From contig NZ_SNAQ03000019.1 of the NCBI RefSeq assembly GCF_004375085.3, positions 62,001-126,000 of the forward strand: a DNA stretch of 64,000 bases. Direction: 5' to 3'. The stretch comes from Lewinella sp. W8 (GTDB lineage Bacteria > Bacteroidota > Bacteroidia > Chitinophagales > Saprospiraceae). Shown here in pieces: positions 30,946 to 39,856 of this stretch (within the stretch, counting starts at the first letter, position 1; every line of letters begins with the position of its first letter). The notes below the pieces were generated by a model that worked only from the letters and a program-made list of their open reading frames with translations, was not told the DNA's origin and searched no databases. A program made the translations under genes and the position numbers.

Positions 30946-32236
30946 TTCCGAGGTATTCCGGAAAGGCCAGCACGGCCACCATCAGCAGTACCTGAATGAT
31001 CAGAAAGGGAATGATGCCCCGGTAAAGGTGGCCGGTGGTTACTCCGGGCGGAGCCACTCCCTTGAGGTAAAAAAGGGCAAAACCGAAGGGCGGTGAGAGG
31101 AAACTCGTCTGCAGGTTGATCCCCAGCAAAATACCTAGCCAGATCAGGTCAGTGCCGTAGGCCACGAACAGGGGCGTCACGACGGGGACGATGATGAAGA
31201 CGATCTCGATGAAGTCGATAAAGAAGCCCGCGATGAAGACCACCAACATGACCAGCGCCAGAAACTGATATTCGGGCAGGTCACTACGCTCAATCAATTG
31301 CACCAGAAACTGATCGCCCCCCAACTCCCGGAAAACGAGGGAAAAGGTCGTCGCCCCCAGCAAGATCATGAACACCATGGAGGTCAGGTGGGTAGTATCC
31401 TCACAAACTTCCCGCAGCACGGTGCCCGACAATTTCCGTTGGCTCCAGGTGAGTAAGATGGCGCCCCCGGCGCCAACGGCGGCGGCTTCCGTGGGGGAAG
31501 CCCAGCCCATCAGAATGGAGCCCAAAACGGCCAGAATCAGCAGCAACGGCAGGAACAGGCTGGCCAACAGCTGTTTGACGAATCCCGCATCCCAAACCCT
31601 ATTTTCGGTTTGGCCCTGCGGGAAAAGTTTGGGCTTCACCAGGCCCAGCACCAGAATGTAGACCACGTAGGCCGCCACCAGCACCAGGCTCGGGTACAGG
31701 GCGGCCCGAAACAGTTTGCCCACCGAAACCCCGAGCACGCTGCCCAGGAGCACGAGCACCACCGAGGGAGGGATTATTTGCCCCAGGGTCCCGGAAGCCG
31801 CAATCACTCCTGTGGAGACCGTAGCGGGATACCCCTTTTTCAGCATGGGCGGCAGGCTGATGAGGCCCATGGTGATCACCGTAGCCCCAACGATACCCGT
31901 GGAGGCCGCCAGCAGGGCCCCGACCACAATGACCGACACCGCCATCCCTCCCCGGACCCTACCAAAGAGGTCGGACATCGTCCGCAACATGCGTTCGGCC
32001 AGGCCGCTCTTCTCCAGCATGATGCCCATGAAGACGAAGAGCGGAACGGCCAGCAGTACTGAGTTTTCCATTACCCCCATCACCCGGTTGGGGAGCAGGC
32101 TGAGCACCGCGGGATCGAGAAAACAGAAGGCATAGATCAGCGACAGGCCTCCCAGTGTAAAGGCCACCGGATAGCCGTAGAGCACCAGCAGGAAAATACT
32201 CACGAAGAGAATGATGGCCAGCACCGCGAGACTCAT
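30935..32236 (-). CDS. dctM: TRAP transporter large permease (DctM)
   Basis: A 433-residue, 12-plus membrane-segment protein; P-x-x-x-G-x-x-x-E-like and ASGTLGQIIPPSVVLVLLG signatures match TRAP DctM. It forms the main channel for import of organic acids. It overlaps the small permease by 4 nt. Confidence 0.88.
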   Translation of the reverse strand: MSLAVLAIILFVSIFLLVLYGYPVAFTLGGLSLIYAFCFLDPAVLSLLPNRVMGVMENSVLLAVPLFVFMGIMLEKSGLAERMLRTMSDLFGRVRGGMAVSVIVVGALLAASTGIVGATVITMGLISLPPMLKKGYPATVSTGVIAASGTLGQIIPPSVVLVLLGSVLGVSVGKLFRAALYPSLVLVAAYVVYILVLGLVKPKLFPQGQTENRVWDAGFVKQLLASLFLPLLLILAVLGSILMGWASPTEAAAVGAGGAILLTWSQRKLSGTVLREVCEDTTHLTSMVFMILLGATTFSLVFRELGGDQFLVQLIERSDLPEYQFLALVMLVVFIAGFFIDFIEIVFIIVPVVTPLFVAYGTDLIWLGILLGINLQTSFLSPPFGFALFYLKGVAPPGVTTGHLYRGIIPFLIIQVLLMVAVLAFPEYLGIMG

Positions 32237-32775
32237 GCTCCTTCATTTTGGGGTTCCTGATCGGTGGCCTCCCCGGTGGCGTACGCCGCGTAGGCGCGCA
32301 GGGTACTCACCAGCCCCTGCAGGAACAGCAGGGCGGCCGCCAGGGGAATAATGGCCTTGATCGGAAAAAAGGTGGGAATACCGTTGGGGTTCGGGCTACC
32401 CTCCCCGCTCGTCCAGGCCTCGGCGGCAAATTGCCAACCGGTGTACAGCAACACCAGGGACCAGGGCAGCAGCAGAATCAGGCCGCCCACCAGATTGACC
32501 AGGGCACGGTTGCGGGGGGAAAATCGCTCAAAAAAGAGGTCCACCCGCACGTGGCGGTCTTTTTGCAGCGCGTAGGGAATGCCCAGCAAGAAAATAATGG
32601 CAAAAAGGTGCCACTCCAGCTCGATGACCCAGACGCTGGTGAGGGAAAAGGTTGCCCGCAGGAAAACGTCCACGATGATGATCACGATCAACAGCACGTT
32701 GAGGTAGCTCGCGCCCCGCCCGATGCGGGCAACGATCCGCTCGATGCCATCCGCTAAGGTAGTTTTTCCCTTCAC
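32233..32775 (-). CDS. dctQ: TRAP transporter small permease (DctQ)
   Basis: A 180-residue protein with four membrane helices and ELEWHLFAIIFLLGIPYALQKDRHVRVDLFFERFSP, the DctQ signature. GTG 32775 chosen (VKGKTTLADGIERI), because a longer frame to 32877 has a proline/arginine-rich leader unlike DctQ. No DctP binding-protein gene is adjacent. Confidence 0.85.
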   Translation of the reverse strand: MKGKTTLADGIERIVARIGRGASYLNVLLIVIIIVDVFLRATFSLTSVWVIELEWHLFAIIFLLGIPYALQKDRHVRVDLFFERFSPRNRALVNLVGGLILLLPWSLVLLYTGWQFAAEAWTSGEGSPNPNGIPTFFPIKAIIPLAAALLFLQGLVSTLRAYAAYATGEATDQEPQNEGA

Positions 32776-33000
32776 GGGGGTTAAGATAGTGAAGCAGCGC
32801 AAAGTAGTTTTTGTGGCTGACCCCGGCTGAGCACGAGGGCGCGAGCGCGCAGGTGCCGGGTGATCACCGAGGAGCAAGGTCGTGACACCTCAGTAGATCC
32901 TGGCCGAAACGGGTAGCCTTCCACCGTAAATTTCCGGGCGCAAATCGTACCTTCACCCGGGGCCGGAACGGACCACCGGCAGCTTCAACTACCCCGCCAT

Positions 33001-33591
33001 ATGCCTAAATTATTTTGCGTGACCGGCAACATCGGGTCGGGAAAATCCACCGTTTGTGCGGAGTTTTCCCGGCTGGGGATTCCCGTTTATTACGCGGATG
33101 CCGCCGCCAAGCGGCTGATGCAGGAAGATCCCACGCTGCGGGACGAGCTGGTGGCGGCCTTCGGGCCGCGCACCTACACGGCGGAAGGCTCCCTGGACCG
33201 TAAATGGCTGGCGGCGGAGGTGTTCAATAATCCTCCAGCCCTGGAGCGACTCAACGGCCTGGTCCACCCGGCCGTCGGGCGGGATACCGTGGCCTGGCTG
33301 AAGCAGCAGCCGGAGGTTCCCTATGCGCTCTACGAGGCGGCCATCACCCTGGAAATTGGTCAGCGCGACCGCTTTGACGGCATCATTGTGGTCGCGGCGC
33401 CTTACCCGGTTCGTTGCACCCGCGTCCTCGCCCGAGACGGAATGACGGAAGCCGACTTCCGGGCCCGGGCCGACCGTCAGTGGACCGACGAACGGAAAGA
33501 AGCCGCCGCGGACTGGGTGATCAATAATGACGGCCGGCAGTTACTTTTGCCGCAAATCCTTCGTCTCCACCAGGCACTAAAAAACGCATAG
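33001..33591 (+). CDS. coaE: Dephospho-CoA kinase
   Basis: A 196-residue P-loop kinase: VTGNIGSGKSTVCAEFSRLGIPVYYADAAAKRLM and later DWVINNDG. It completes CoA synthesis by phosphorylating dephospho-CoA. A GTACCTT element (32947-32953) lies 47 nt upstream. Confidence 0.93.
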   Translation: MPKLFCVTGNIGSGKSTVCAEFSRLGIPVYYADAAAKRLMQEDPTLRDELVAAFGPRTYTAEGSLDRKWLAAEVFNNPPALERLNGLVHPAVGRDTVAWLKQQPEVPYALYEAAITLEIGQRDRFDGIIVVAAPYPVRCTRVLARDGMTEADFRARADRQWTDERKEAAADWVINNDGRQLLLPQILRLHQALKNA

Positions 33592-33612
33592 CGCTTAACT
33601 CCCCCATCGATC

Positions 33613-34755
33613 ATGTCTACTAAATTTGGCGGCCCTACCTGTACCATCCTCCGGACCCTCGATCATGAGTGGCTCCTGACCGGAAACCACGACCTCAGCA
33701 ACACGACCCTCATTCACATCGACCTGCGGGAGGTAACCGTTGACTGGAACACCTACCATATCGATGACACCACCCTGTTCATTGGCTGTATTCTTCCCCT
33801 GGAACTGGAAATTGATCTCAGACGGAGGGGCGCCAACTTCCTCTACGCTCCGCAGAACATGCCCTACAACCCCCTGCGCCGAAACCTGTACACCTGGCAG
33901 GAGCTCATGGAGGGGTACTCGGTCCGGGAAGACAAGAGCACGGATTTGCACATTTACCGGTGGTTCGAATCTTCCCGCCACAAACCGGGCATCAACGAGG
34001 CCCTCTGGCAGCGCCTCCACGACTTCAGCATGGACGAAGGCCTGCGGCGGCTGCTGGACTTCAGCGACGATGGTCTGCCACGGCGCAAAACCGTCGGATT
34101 TATGGGCGGGCACGGCACGCGGCGGGATGATCCCGACTATCGCCAGAGCCTGATTACGGCAAAGTTGCTGACGGAGTCGGGGTATTTCGTCGTTTCCGGG
34201 GGAGGCCCCGGCATCATGGAGGCGGCCAATCTGGGGGCGTACCTGGCCGGAGTGGATAACCAGGAGCTGGAAGAGGTATTCCGCTGGCTCGCGGCTGCGC
34301 CGCGCTACGATGACCCCGGCTACCAGGAAGCCGCCTACCGGGTGCTGGATAAGTACCCCCGGGGCAAGGAGAGCCTGGCCATCCCCACCTGGTTCTACGG
34401 CCATGAGCCCAGTAACCTGTTTGCCACCTACATCGCCAAATACTTCAGCAACAGCATTCGGGAAGACACCCTGCTGGCCATCGCTTACCACGGCATTGTC
34501 TATGCACCGGGCAGTGCGGGCACCACCCAGGAGATTTTCATGGACGCCACGCAGAATCACTACGTCACCTTCGGGTACATCAGTCCCATGGTTTTCCTCG
34601 GCCGAAAACGGTATACGGAGGAAACGCAGTTGTTCCCGCTGCTGCAGGATCTGGCCAAAGGAAAAGCTTACGCTGACTACCTGTTTTTAACGGATGATCC
34701 TCAGGAAGTCATTACATTTATTGACAAACATCCACCGCTCCGGCAAACTGATTGA
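33613..34755 (+). CDS. LOG/TIGR00730-like nucleotide-binding protein
   Basis: A 380-residue protein. About 130 N-terminal residues are unfamiliar. The rest holds VGFMGGHGTRR, VVSGGGPGIMEAANLGAYLAG and APGSAGTTQEIF, the Rossmann and PGGxGTxxE pattern of LOG-family (lysine decarboxylase-like) proteins. LOG members release cytokinin bases from nucleotides; the role here is not clear. Longer than typical LOG proteins because of the N-terminal half. Confidence 0.75.
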   Translation: MSTKFGGPTCTILRTLDHEWLLTGNHDLSNTTLIHIDLREVTVDWNTYHIDDTTLFIGCILPLELEIDLRRRGANFLYAPQNMPYNPLRRNLYTWQELMEGYSVREDKSTDLHIYRWFESSRHKPGINEALWQRLHDFSMDEGLRRLLDFSDDGLPRRKTVGFMGGHGTRRDDPDYRQSLITAKLLTESGYFVVSGGGPGIMEAANLGAYLAGVDNQELEEVFRWLAAAPRYDDPGYQEAAYRVLDKYPRGKESLAIPTWFYGHEPSNLFATYIAKYFSNSIREDTLLAIAYHGIVYAPGSAGTTQEIFMDATQNHYVTFGYISPMVFLGRKRYTEETQLFPLLQDLAKGKAYADYLFLTDDPQEVITFIDKHPPLRQTD

Positions 34756-34802
34756 CGGTTTTTTACTGTTATTAGGGTGAGCTTCCCCGACAAATTGATC
34801 CC

Positions 34803-35408
34803 ATGAGAACTTTATTTCTGGCCCTTTTCTCGATCTCCGTGATCGCCTGTAGTGGCACCAAACAGGCCGCTCCGGTAGCCAATACTCCCCCCGCCGGACT
34901 CAGCAGCCCGGAGTATGATCCCGCCAACAGTCCGACCCCCATGTCGGCGAATACCCCGCTCCCCGCCCCCGCTCCCGCCGAACCATCGGCGTATAGTTAC
35001 CCCTCAGCCAGCCAGGTAGCCACCAAGGGCGTGGAGGAAAGCGCTGCTCCCGCCACCTATGGGTCCAGCGTTGCCCTGGGAGCCGACGCCGCCGTCTACA
35101 CTGCCGTAGCCCTCGACCTGGAAGGCTTGTGGGTCAACACTACTGATGACCGGGAAGAGGTCGAATTTGCCCTGGATCACTACACGACCTTCTTTGAGGG
35201 CGAACAAATCATTCGGGAACCGATGACCTTTCACCTGCAGTGTCCGGGAGAATGTTCCGGCGGCGTTCCCTCAGAATTTTCGTGTTTTACCGTGAAGGGG
35301 CCCGCCGGACAGGATTGCTACGGCATCATTCGCCTGACGGACGATATTCTGGAGTTGAGCATGCTTGGGGTGAGCACCGAAACGGTCGTTTATCGAAAAA
35401 AGAGATAG
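34803..35408 (+). CDS. Predicted lipoprotein
   Basis: A 201-residue protein with lipobox SVIAC at residues 13-17 and a proline/alanine/serine-rich stretch to about 75. Its C-terminal beta-rich domain contains several cysteines. It should be lipidated and sent to the envelope. No family recognised. Confidence 0.65.
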   Translation: MRTLFLALFSISVIACSGTKQAAPVANTPPAGLSSPEYDPANSPTPMSANTPLPAPAPAEPSAYSYPSASQVATKGVEESAAPATYGSSVALGADAAVYTAVALDLEGLWVNTTDDREEVEFALDHYTTFFEGEQIIREPMTFHLQCPGECSGGVPSEFSCFTVKGPAGQDCYGIIRLTDDILELSMLGVSTETVVYRKKR

Positions 35409-35492
35409 AAATTTTCTGAATTTATGCGGGACCCCGTAAAAATTATGGGTTCCTTAAGTCACAAAAGCCCCCATTCTTCCGTTCTGAGGGGC

Positions 35493-36107
35493 ATGAATCG
35501 CACGCTTCTTTTTCTTTTTGTCCTTTCCGCCTCTTGTCTGGGGGCCCAATCCTACGATGCCGCCCTCGGTCTGCGTCTGGGGACCGAGTGGGGCGCCACC
35601 GCCCAAATCCGCCTACCCTTAGTCCAGAAAAACTTCGTGGCCGAAACGATTCTTCAGTCCAGCCTGCAACGCGACGAGGGGCTGTTCACGATTCTCGGCA
35701 AACAACATCGTCCGCTGCTCAGCCGCAGACTCAACCTCTTTTACGGAGCGGGGCTGCACACCGGCTGGAACAACGAGATCGACCCCGAGACCAACGAAAA
35801 ATCAGCCGGCCCCTTCGGGGTTACCGGAGTCGTGGGGGCGGAAATGACCATCGGAAAAGTAAACCTCTCCTACGACTTCAAACCGGCCGTGAACATCAGC
35901 GGAGGAAACTCGGTGCTGTACACGCAAACGGCCGTTAGCGTGCGTTACGTCATTGCCAAGCGCCACGACATCTGGGACAAAGCCAAAGAACGCGACCAAA
36001 GAAGGGCCCGTAAGCAACGGCAGCGGGACAAGCGCAAGGCCCAGCGGCAACAGGATCGGGAAGCCCGGGGGAAACAGTGGTTTGAATTCTGGAAGAAGGG
36101 GAATTAA
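35493..36107 (+). CDS. Outer-membrane beta-barrel protein with basic tail
   Basis: A 204-residue protein with signal peptide (MNRTLLFLFVLSASCLGAQ) and alternating barrel strands. It ends in an unusual basic helix of KERDQRRARKQRQRDKRK-type repeats. I chose ATG 35493 as it opens the signal peptide; upstream ATGs give a hydrophilic leader. The basic tail, inside the periplasm, could contact peptidoglycan or LPS; this is speculation. Confidence 0.65.
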   Translation: MNRTLLFLFVLSASCLGAQSYDAALGLRLGTEWGATAQIRLPLVQKNFVAETILQSSLQRDEGLFTILGKQHRPLLSRRLNLFYGAGLHTGWNNEIDPETNEKSAGPFGVTGVVGAEMTIGKVNLSYDFKPAVNISGGNSVLYTQTAVSVRYVIAKRHDIWDKAKERDQRRARKQRQRDKRKAQRQQDREARGKQWFEFWKKGN

Positions 36108-36171
36108 AAAGCCGGGTAGATCCCCAATTATCACCGGCCCCGTACCTTGAGCGCCACAAAGTCCGAACAAG

Positions 36172-36906
36172 ATGCATCTAGCCGTGATCCCCGCCCGCTA
36201 CGCCAGTAGCCGATTGCCCGGAAAACCCCTGGCCATGATCGGCAGCAAGAGCCTGATTCAGCGGGTCTACGAGCGGGTGAGCTCCTGCGCGGTTATCGAT
36301 CAGGTGGTGGTTGCCACGGACGATGCCCGGATACTGGATCACGTCCATGGCTTCGGGGGCAACGCACAGATGACGAGTGCATCGCATAAGAGTGGTACCG
36401 ACCGGGTAGCCGAGGTCGCCCGGCAATTCCCGGAAGCCACCGTGGTGGTCAATGTCCAGGGGGATGAGCCCTTTATTGATCCCGAGCAGGTAAACGCCGT
36501 CATCGCTCCCTTTCAGGATCCAGCCGTGGACATCACGACCCTGGCCCACCGCATCAGTGACGAACAGGCCCTGCTGTCCCCCAACGTGGTCAAGGTCGTT
36601 CGCGATAATCGGGGCCGGGCGTTGTATTTCAGCCGCCACGGCATTCCTTTTTTACGGGACGTCCCCGTAGGACAGTGGTTATCCCGGGGCAAACACCTGC
36701 AACATTTGGGAATTTATGCCTTCCGAGCTACGGTGTTAGAGAAGATCACCGCACTTAGTCCCGGAGCATTGGAAGTAGCAGAATCGCTCGAACAACTGCG
36801 GTGGTTGCAGGCCGGCTATTCCATTCGGGTGGAACTGACAGACCTGCCGGCCTTCGGGGTGGATACCCCGGCCGATCTGGCGGAAGCCATCCGCAGAATA
36901 TCCTGA
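36172..36906 (+). CDS. kdsB: 3-deoxy-manno-octulosonate cytidylyltransferase
   Basis: A 244-residue protein; IPARYASSRLPGKPL is the pyrophosphorylase-type nucleotide-binding signature, with VVVNVQGDEPFI and VDTPADLAEA. It makes CMP-KDO for LPS inner core. A GTACCTT element (36142-36148) lies 23 nt upstream. Confidence 0.93.
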   Translation: MHLAVIPARYASSRLPGKPLAMIGSKSLIQRVYERVSSCAVIDQVVVATDDARILDHVHGFGGNAQMTSASHKSGTDRVAEVARQFPEATVVVNVQGDEPFIDPEQVNAVIAPFQDPAVDITTLAHRISDEQALLSPNVVKVVRDNRGRALYFSRHGIPFLRDVPVGQWLSRGKHLQHLGIYAFRATVLEKITALSPGALEVAESLEQLRWLQAGYSIRVELTDLPAFGVDTPADLAEAIRRIS

Positions 36907-37014
36907 CAAAAGAGTCGGGAGAAAACGAACATTCGCGAGACACGACGGGTAAGGGGAAAGGAAGATGGGGACATCATCCCCTGAGCTTTTTGAACCAATC
37001 CAAAACCAACTCCC

Positions 37015-37638
37015 ATGAAACGATTCTTGTTCGTTGCCGTACTGTCGGCGCTCCTCGCTTCTTCGCTTTCCGCCCAGTACTTTGGCCTAAGAATTGGGGT
37101 GAATTCCACCAACGCTAAATTTGAGTCCAGCGCCTTTGACATTGAAACCGACGGAGAAACCAACCTGATGATGGGCCTCTTTTTCGACGTCCCGCTGGGT
37201 ACCGACCTGATCAGCATCCAACCTGAGCTCAACTACCTCAACCGTGGATTCTCCACCGAAACCAACGTCGGCAACTTTATTTCCTACGAGCAGACCGTAG
37301 CCTACGTAGACGTGGGTGCCCTGCTGAAACTCAATTTCGGCCGTGAGGAAGGCCTCGGCTTCTACGTTGGTGCCGGTCCCTACTTCAGCTACGCCCTGAA
37401 CGGAACGGTCACCGAAGTAGGAGAAGAAAGAGACATTGATTTTGACGCCGACCGGCTTAATCGCGGGGAGCTTCAGCTGTCCGGCGTAGCCGGACTTACC
37501 TTCGACCTGGGGCTACTGTTCTTTGTGGAAGGACGCTACAATACCAGCCTCTCCAATCTCTCCGATGACGATGCCGTGGACATCACCCAACGGTCCTTCG
37601 GCATCAATGGTGGGATCATGGTGCCCATCGGCAACTAA
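37015..37638 (+). CDS. Outer-membrane beta-barrel (porin-family) protein
   Basis: A 207-residue protein with signal peptide (MKRFLFVAVLSALLASSLSAQ) and beta strands typical of the Bacteroidota porin-family domain (VGAGPYFSYALNG, GVAGLTFDLGLLFFVEGRYN). Convergent with the NUDIX gene; a long inverted repeat separates them. Confidence 0.78.
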   Translation: MKRFLFVAVLSALLASSLSAQYFGLRIGVNSTNAKFESSAFDIETDGETNLMMGLFFDVPLGTDLISIQPELNYLNRGFSTETNVGNFISYEQTVAYVDVGALLKLNFGREEGLGFYVGAGPYFSYALNGTVTEVGEERDIDFDADRLNRGELQLSGVAGLTFDLGLLFFVEGRYNTSLSNLSDDDAVDITQRSFGINGGIMVPIGN

Positions 37639-37648
37639 ACATCCCCCT

Positions 37649-37681
37649 ACCCGTAAGTTTCCCGTGGGGAAGCTTACGGGT
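37649..37681. terminator. Bidirectional hairpin between convergent genes
   Basis: A 15-pair stem: ACCCGTAAG/CTTACGGGT (9 bp) extended by TTTCCC/GGGAAG, with a GTG loop. No T-tract. Confidence 0.5.
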
Positions 37682-37692
37682 ACCCTCCGGGG

Positions 37693-38232
37693 TTAATCCA
37701 CCGCAGGATAGGACGCCAGATGCAGCTTTTGCTCTCCTGACCGGCGATTGGCAAAAAAGCGCCGTAGGGTAAAGACCGAAGAAGTGAAGGCGATATCGTC
37801 CCAGGGAATTTCCGCTTCGGTGAACAGCGCACACTCCAGACTTTCCTCCCCCACCCCAAAGGCTCCGTCCAGGAGTTCACCCACAAATTGCAAATAGACT
37901 TGATTGATTCGCTCGATATTGTACAAGCTGATCAGGTAGTGCAGTTCCACTTTCGCCGCAGCCTCTTCCCAAACCTCCCGCCGGGCTCCCTCACTGACCG
38001 ATTCTCCGTTCTCCAGGTATCCGCTGGGCACGTTCCACAGGCCGTATCCGGGTTCGATGGCCCGACGGCAAAGCAACACCTTGTCCTCCCATACGGGTAA
38101 ACAACCCGCCACAACCTTGGGGTTTTCGTAATGAATGACCCCACAATTCCCGCATACCTTCCGGAGGCGATTATCGCCCGCAGGAATCTTCTGCTCGAGC
38201 GCACCCGAACCGCAGTTTGAACAAAACTTCAT
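37693..38232 (-). CDS. NUDIX hydrolase with zinc ribbon
   Basis: A 179-residue protein. The N-terminal ribbon has CSNCGS and VCGNCGV (four cysteines). The NUDIX box GYLENGESVSEGARREVWEEA includes the conserved G-x5-E-x7-R-E-x2-E-E. This architecture resembles NADH pyrophosphatase-type NUDIX enzymes but is shorter than NudC. It hydrolyses nucleoside diphosphate-linked substrates. Confidence 0.88.
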   Translation of the reverse strand: MKFCSNCGSGALEQKIPAGDNRLRKVCGNCGVIHYENPKVVAGCLPVWEDKVLLCRRAIEPGYGLWNVPSGYLENGESVSEGARREVWEEAAAKVELHYLISLYNIERINQVYLQFVGELLDGAFGVGEESLECALFTEAEIPWDDIAFTSSVFTLRRFFANRRSGEQKLHLASYPAVD

Positions 38233-38338
38233 GTTGGGTGAAGATAGTAGTTTACCCTTGAGGATTCCCAGCCCGATCCTTTTGGGATGAAAAAGAAAAA
38301 GCGCGGGAAAAAACTGCCAATCTGTCAGCCAAATGTCC

Positions 38339-38346
38339 TACCTTTG
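38339..38346 (+). promoter_or_regulatory. -7 element of miaB
   Basis: TACCTTTG, followed by GCGGCC, lies 22 nt upstream of ATG 38368. It argues against a start at 38287, upstream of this promoter. Confidence 0.5.
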
Positions 38347-38367
38347 CGGCCCCTAAGGGTGCAAATT

Positions 38368-39810
38368 ATGTACAACGATAATCCTACCATTCAGGACCTG
38401 AACGCCAAGCAGATCGACGAAAAGAAGCAGGGCGAAGTATTTGGAGCGGAATTCGCCCCGAAACAAGCCGGTGAAAAGCGCTTTTACATCGAGAGCTATG
38501 GTTGTCAGATGAATTTCTCTGATTCCGAGATCGTCGCTTCCATTCTGGGAGAGGCCGGCTACGGTCCTACCCGGGACATGGAAACTGCGGACCTTATCCT
38601 CATCAACACCTGCTCCATCCGGGAAAAAGCGGAGGAGACCGTGCGGAAGCGCCTGCGGGTTTTTGATAAGGTCAAGGAGCGTCAGCCCGGCACGATGGTG
38701 GGCGTCCTCGGCTGCATGGCCGAACGCCTGAAGTCCAAATTCCTCGAGGAAGAGAAGCTCGTGGATATTGTCGTTGGTCCGGATGCCTACCGGGATCTGC
38801 CCGCCCTCGTAGCCGGAGCGGAAGAAGGCGAGAAGGGAGTGAACGTGTTTCTGAGTCGGGAGGAAACCTACGCCGACATCAACCCCGTGCGCCTGCAGAG
38901 CAATGGCGTGACGGCCTTCATTTCCATCATGCGCGGCTGTGACAATATGTGTTCCTTCTGTGTGGTCCCCTTCACGCGGGGCCGGGAGCGTAGTCGGAAT
39001 GCCTTCAGCATCGTGGCGGAAGCAACCGACCTGTTTGATCGTGGCTTCCGGGAGGTGACCTTGCTGGGACAAAACGTTGACAGCTACAAGTGGGAAAACC
39101 CCGAAACGGGAGCTACGGTATCCTTCGCCGAACTACTGACCATGGTAGCGGCCGTCGACCCGGACCTCCGCATCCGTTTCAGTACCAGCCACCCCAAAGA
39201 CATTACCGACGATGTGCTCTACGCCATGCGGGACCACGAAAACATCTGTAAATACATTCACCTGCCGGTACAGTCCGGCAACTCCAGAATCCTGGACCTT
39301 ATGAACCGGACCTACACCCGGGAGTGGTACAAGGACAAGGTGGACCGTATTTACGAGATCATGCCGGACTGTGCCATCAGCTCGGACATCATCGCCGGTT
39401 TCTGCACGGAAACCGAGGCCGAGCATCAGGAAACCCTGAGTATGATCGAGTACAGCAATTACTCGATGTCCTACATGTTCTTCTACAGCGAACGCCCCGG
39501 GACGCCCGCGGCCCGCAAGCTGGAGGACGACGTCCCCCTGGAGATCAAAAAGCGTCGACTGCAGGAGATCATCAATCTGCAGACGGAGATCAGCCGGAAG
39601 CATAACCTGGCGGACGTCGGCAAAACCTTCAAGGTGCTGATTGAGGGTGACTCCAAGAAGTCCGACCAGGACTGGAAGGCCCGCAACAGCCAGAATAAGA
39701 TGGTGATCTTCCCCAAAGCAGCCGGAAAGCACCGCCCGGGAGATTACGTTACCGTTACCATTCACGACGCCACCAGCGCCACGCTCTTCGGCAAGCTGGT
39801 GGAGGCCTGA
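38368..39810 (+). CDS. miaB: tRNA-2-methylthio-N6-isopentenyladenosine synthase MiaB
   Basis: A 480-residue protein. [15 protein letters not shown] and GCMAE hold the first iron-sulfur cluster cysteines. [18 protein letters not shown] carries the radical SAM CxxxCxxC, and the end is the TRAM domain. It adds a methylthio group at A37 of tRNAs. I chose [10 protein letters not shown] (38368), because the promoter lies at 38339-38346. Confidence 0.95.
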   Translation: MYNDNPTIQDLNAKQIDEKKQGEVFGAEFAPKQAGEKRFYIESYGCQMNFSDSEIVASILGEAGYGPTRDMETADLILINTCSIREKAEETVRKRLRVFDKVKERQPGTMVGVLGCMAERLKSKFLEEEKLVDIVVGPDAYRDLPALVAGAEEGEKGVNVFLSREETYADINPVRLQSNGVTAFISIMRGCDNMCSFCVVPFTRGRERSRNAFSIVAEATDLFDRGFREVTLLGQNVDSYKWENPETGATVSFAELLTMVAAVDPDLRIRFSTSHPKDITDDVLYAMRDHENICKYIHLPVQSGNSRILDLMNRTYTREWYKDKVDRIYEIMPDCAISSDIIAGFCTETEAEHQETLSMIEYSNYSMSYMFFYSERPGTPAARKLEDDVPLEIKKRRLQEIINLQTEISRKHNLADVGKTFKVLIEGDSKKSDQDWKARNSQNKMVIFPKAAGKHRPGDYVTVTIHDATSATLFGKLVEA

Positions 39811-39856
39811 TCCTGCCCGCCCCTAACCCATACTTCACTTCTGCTCACCACCCACC

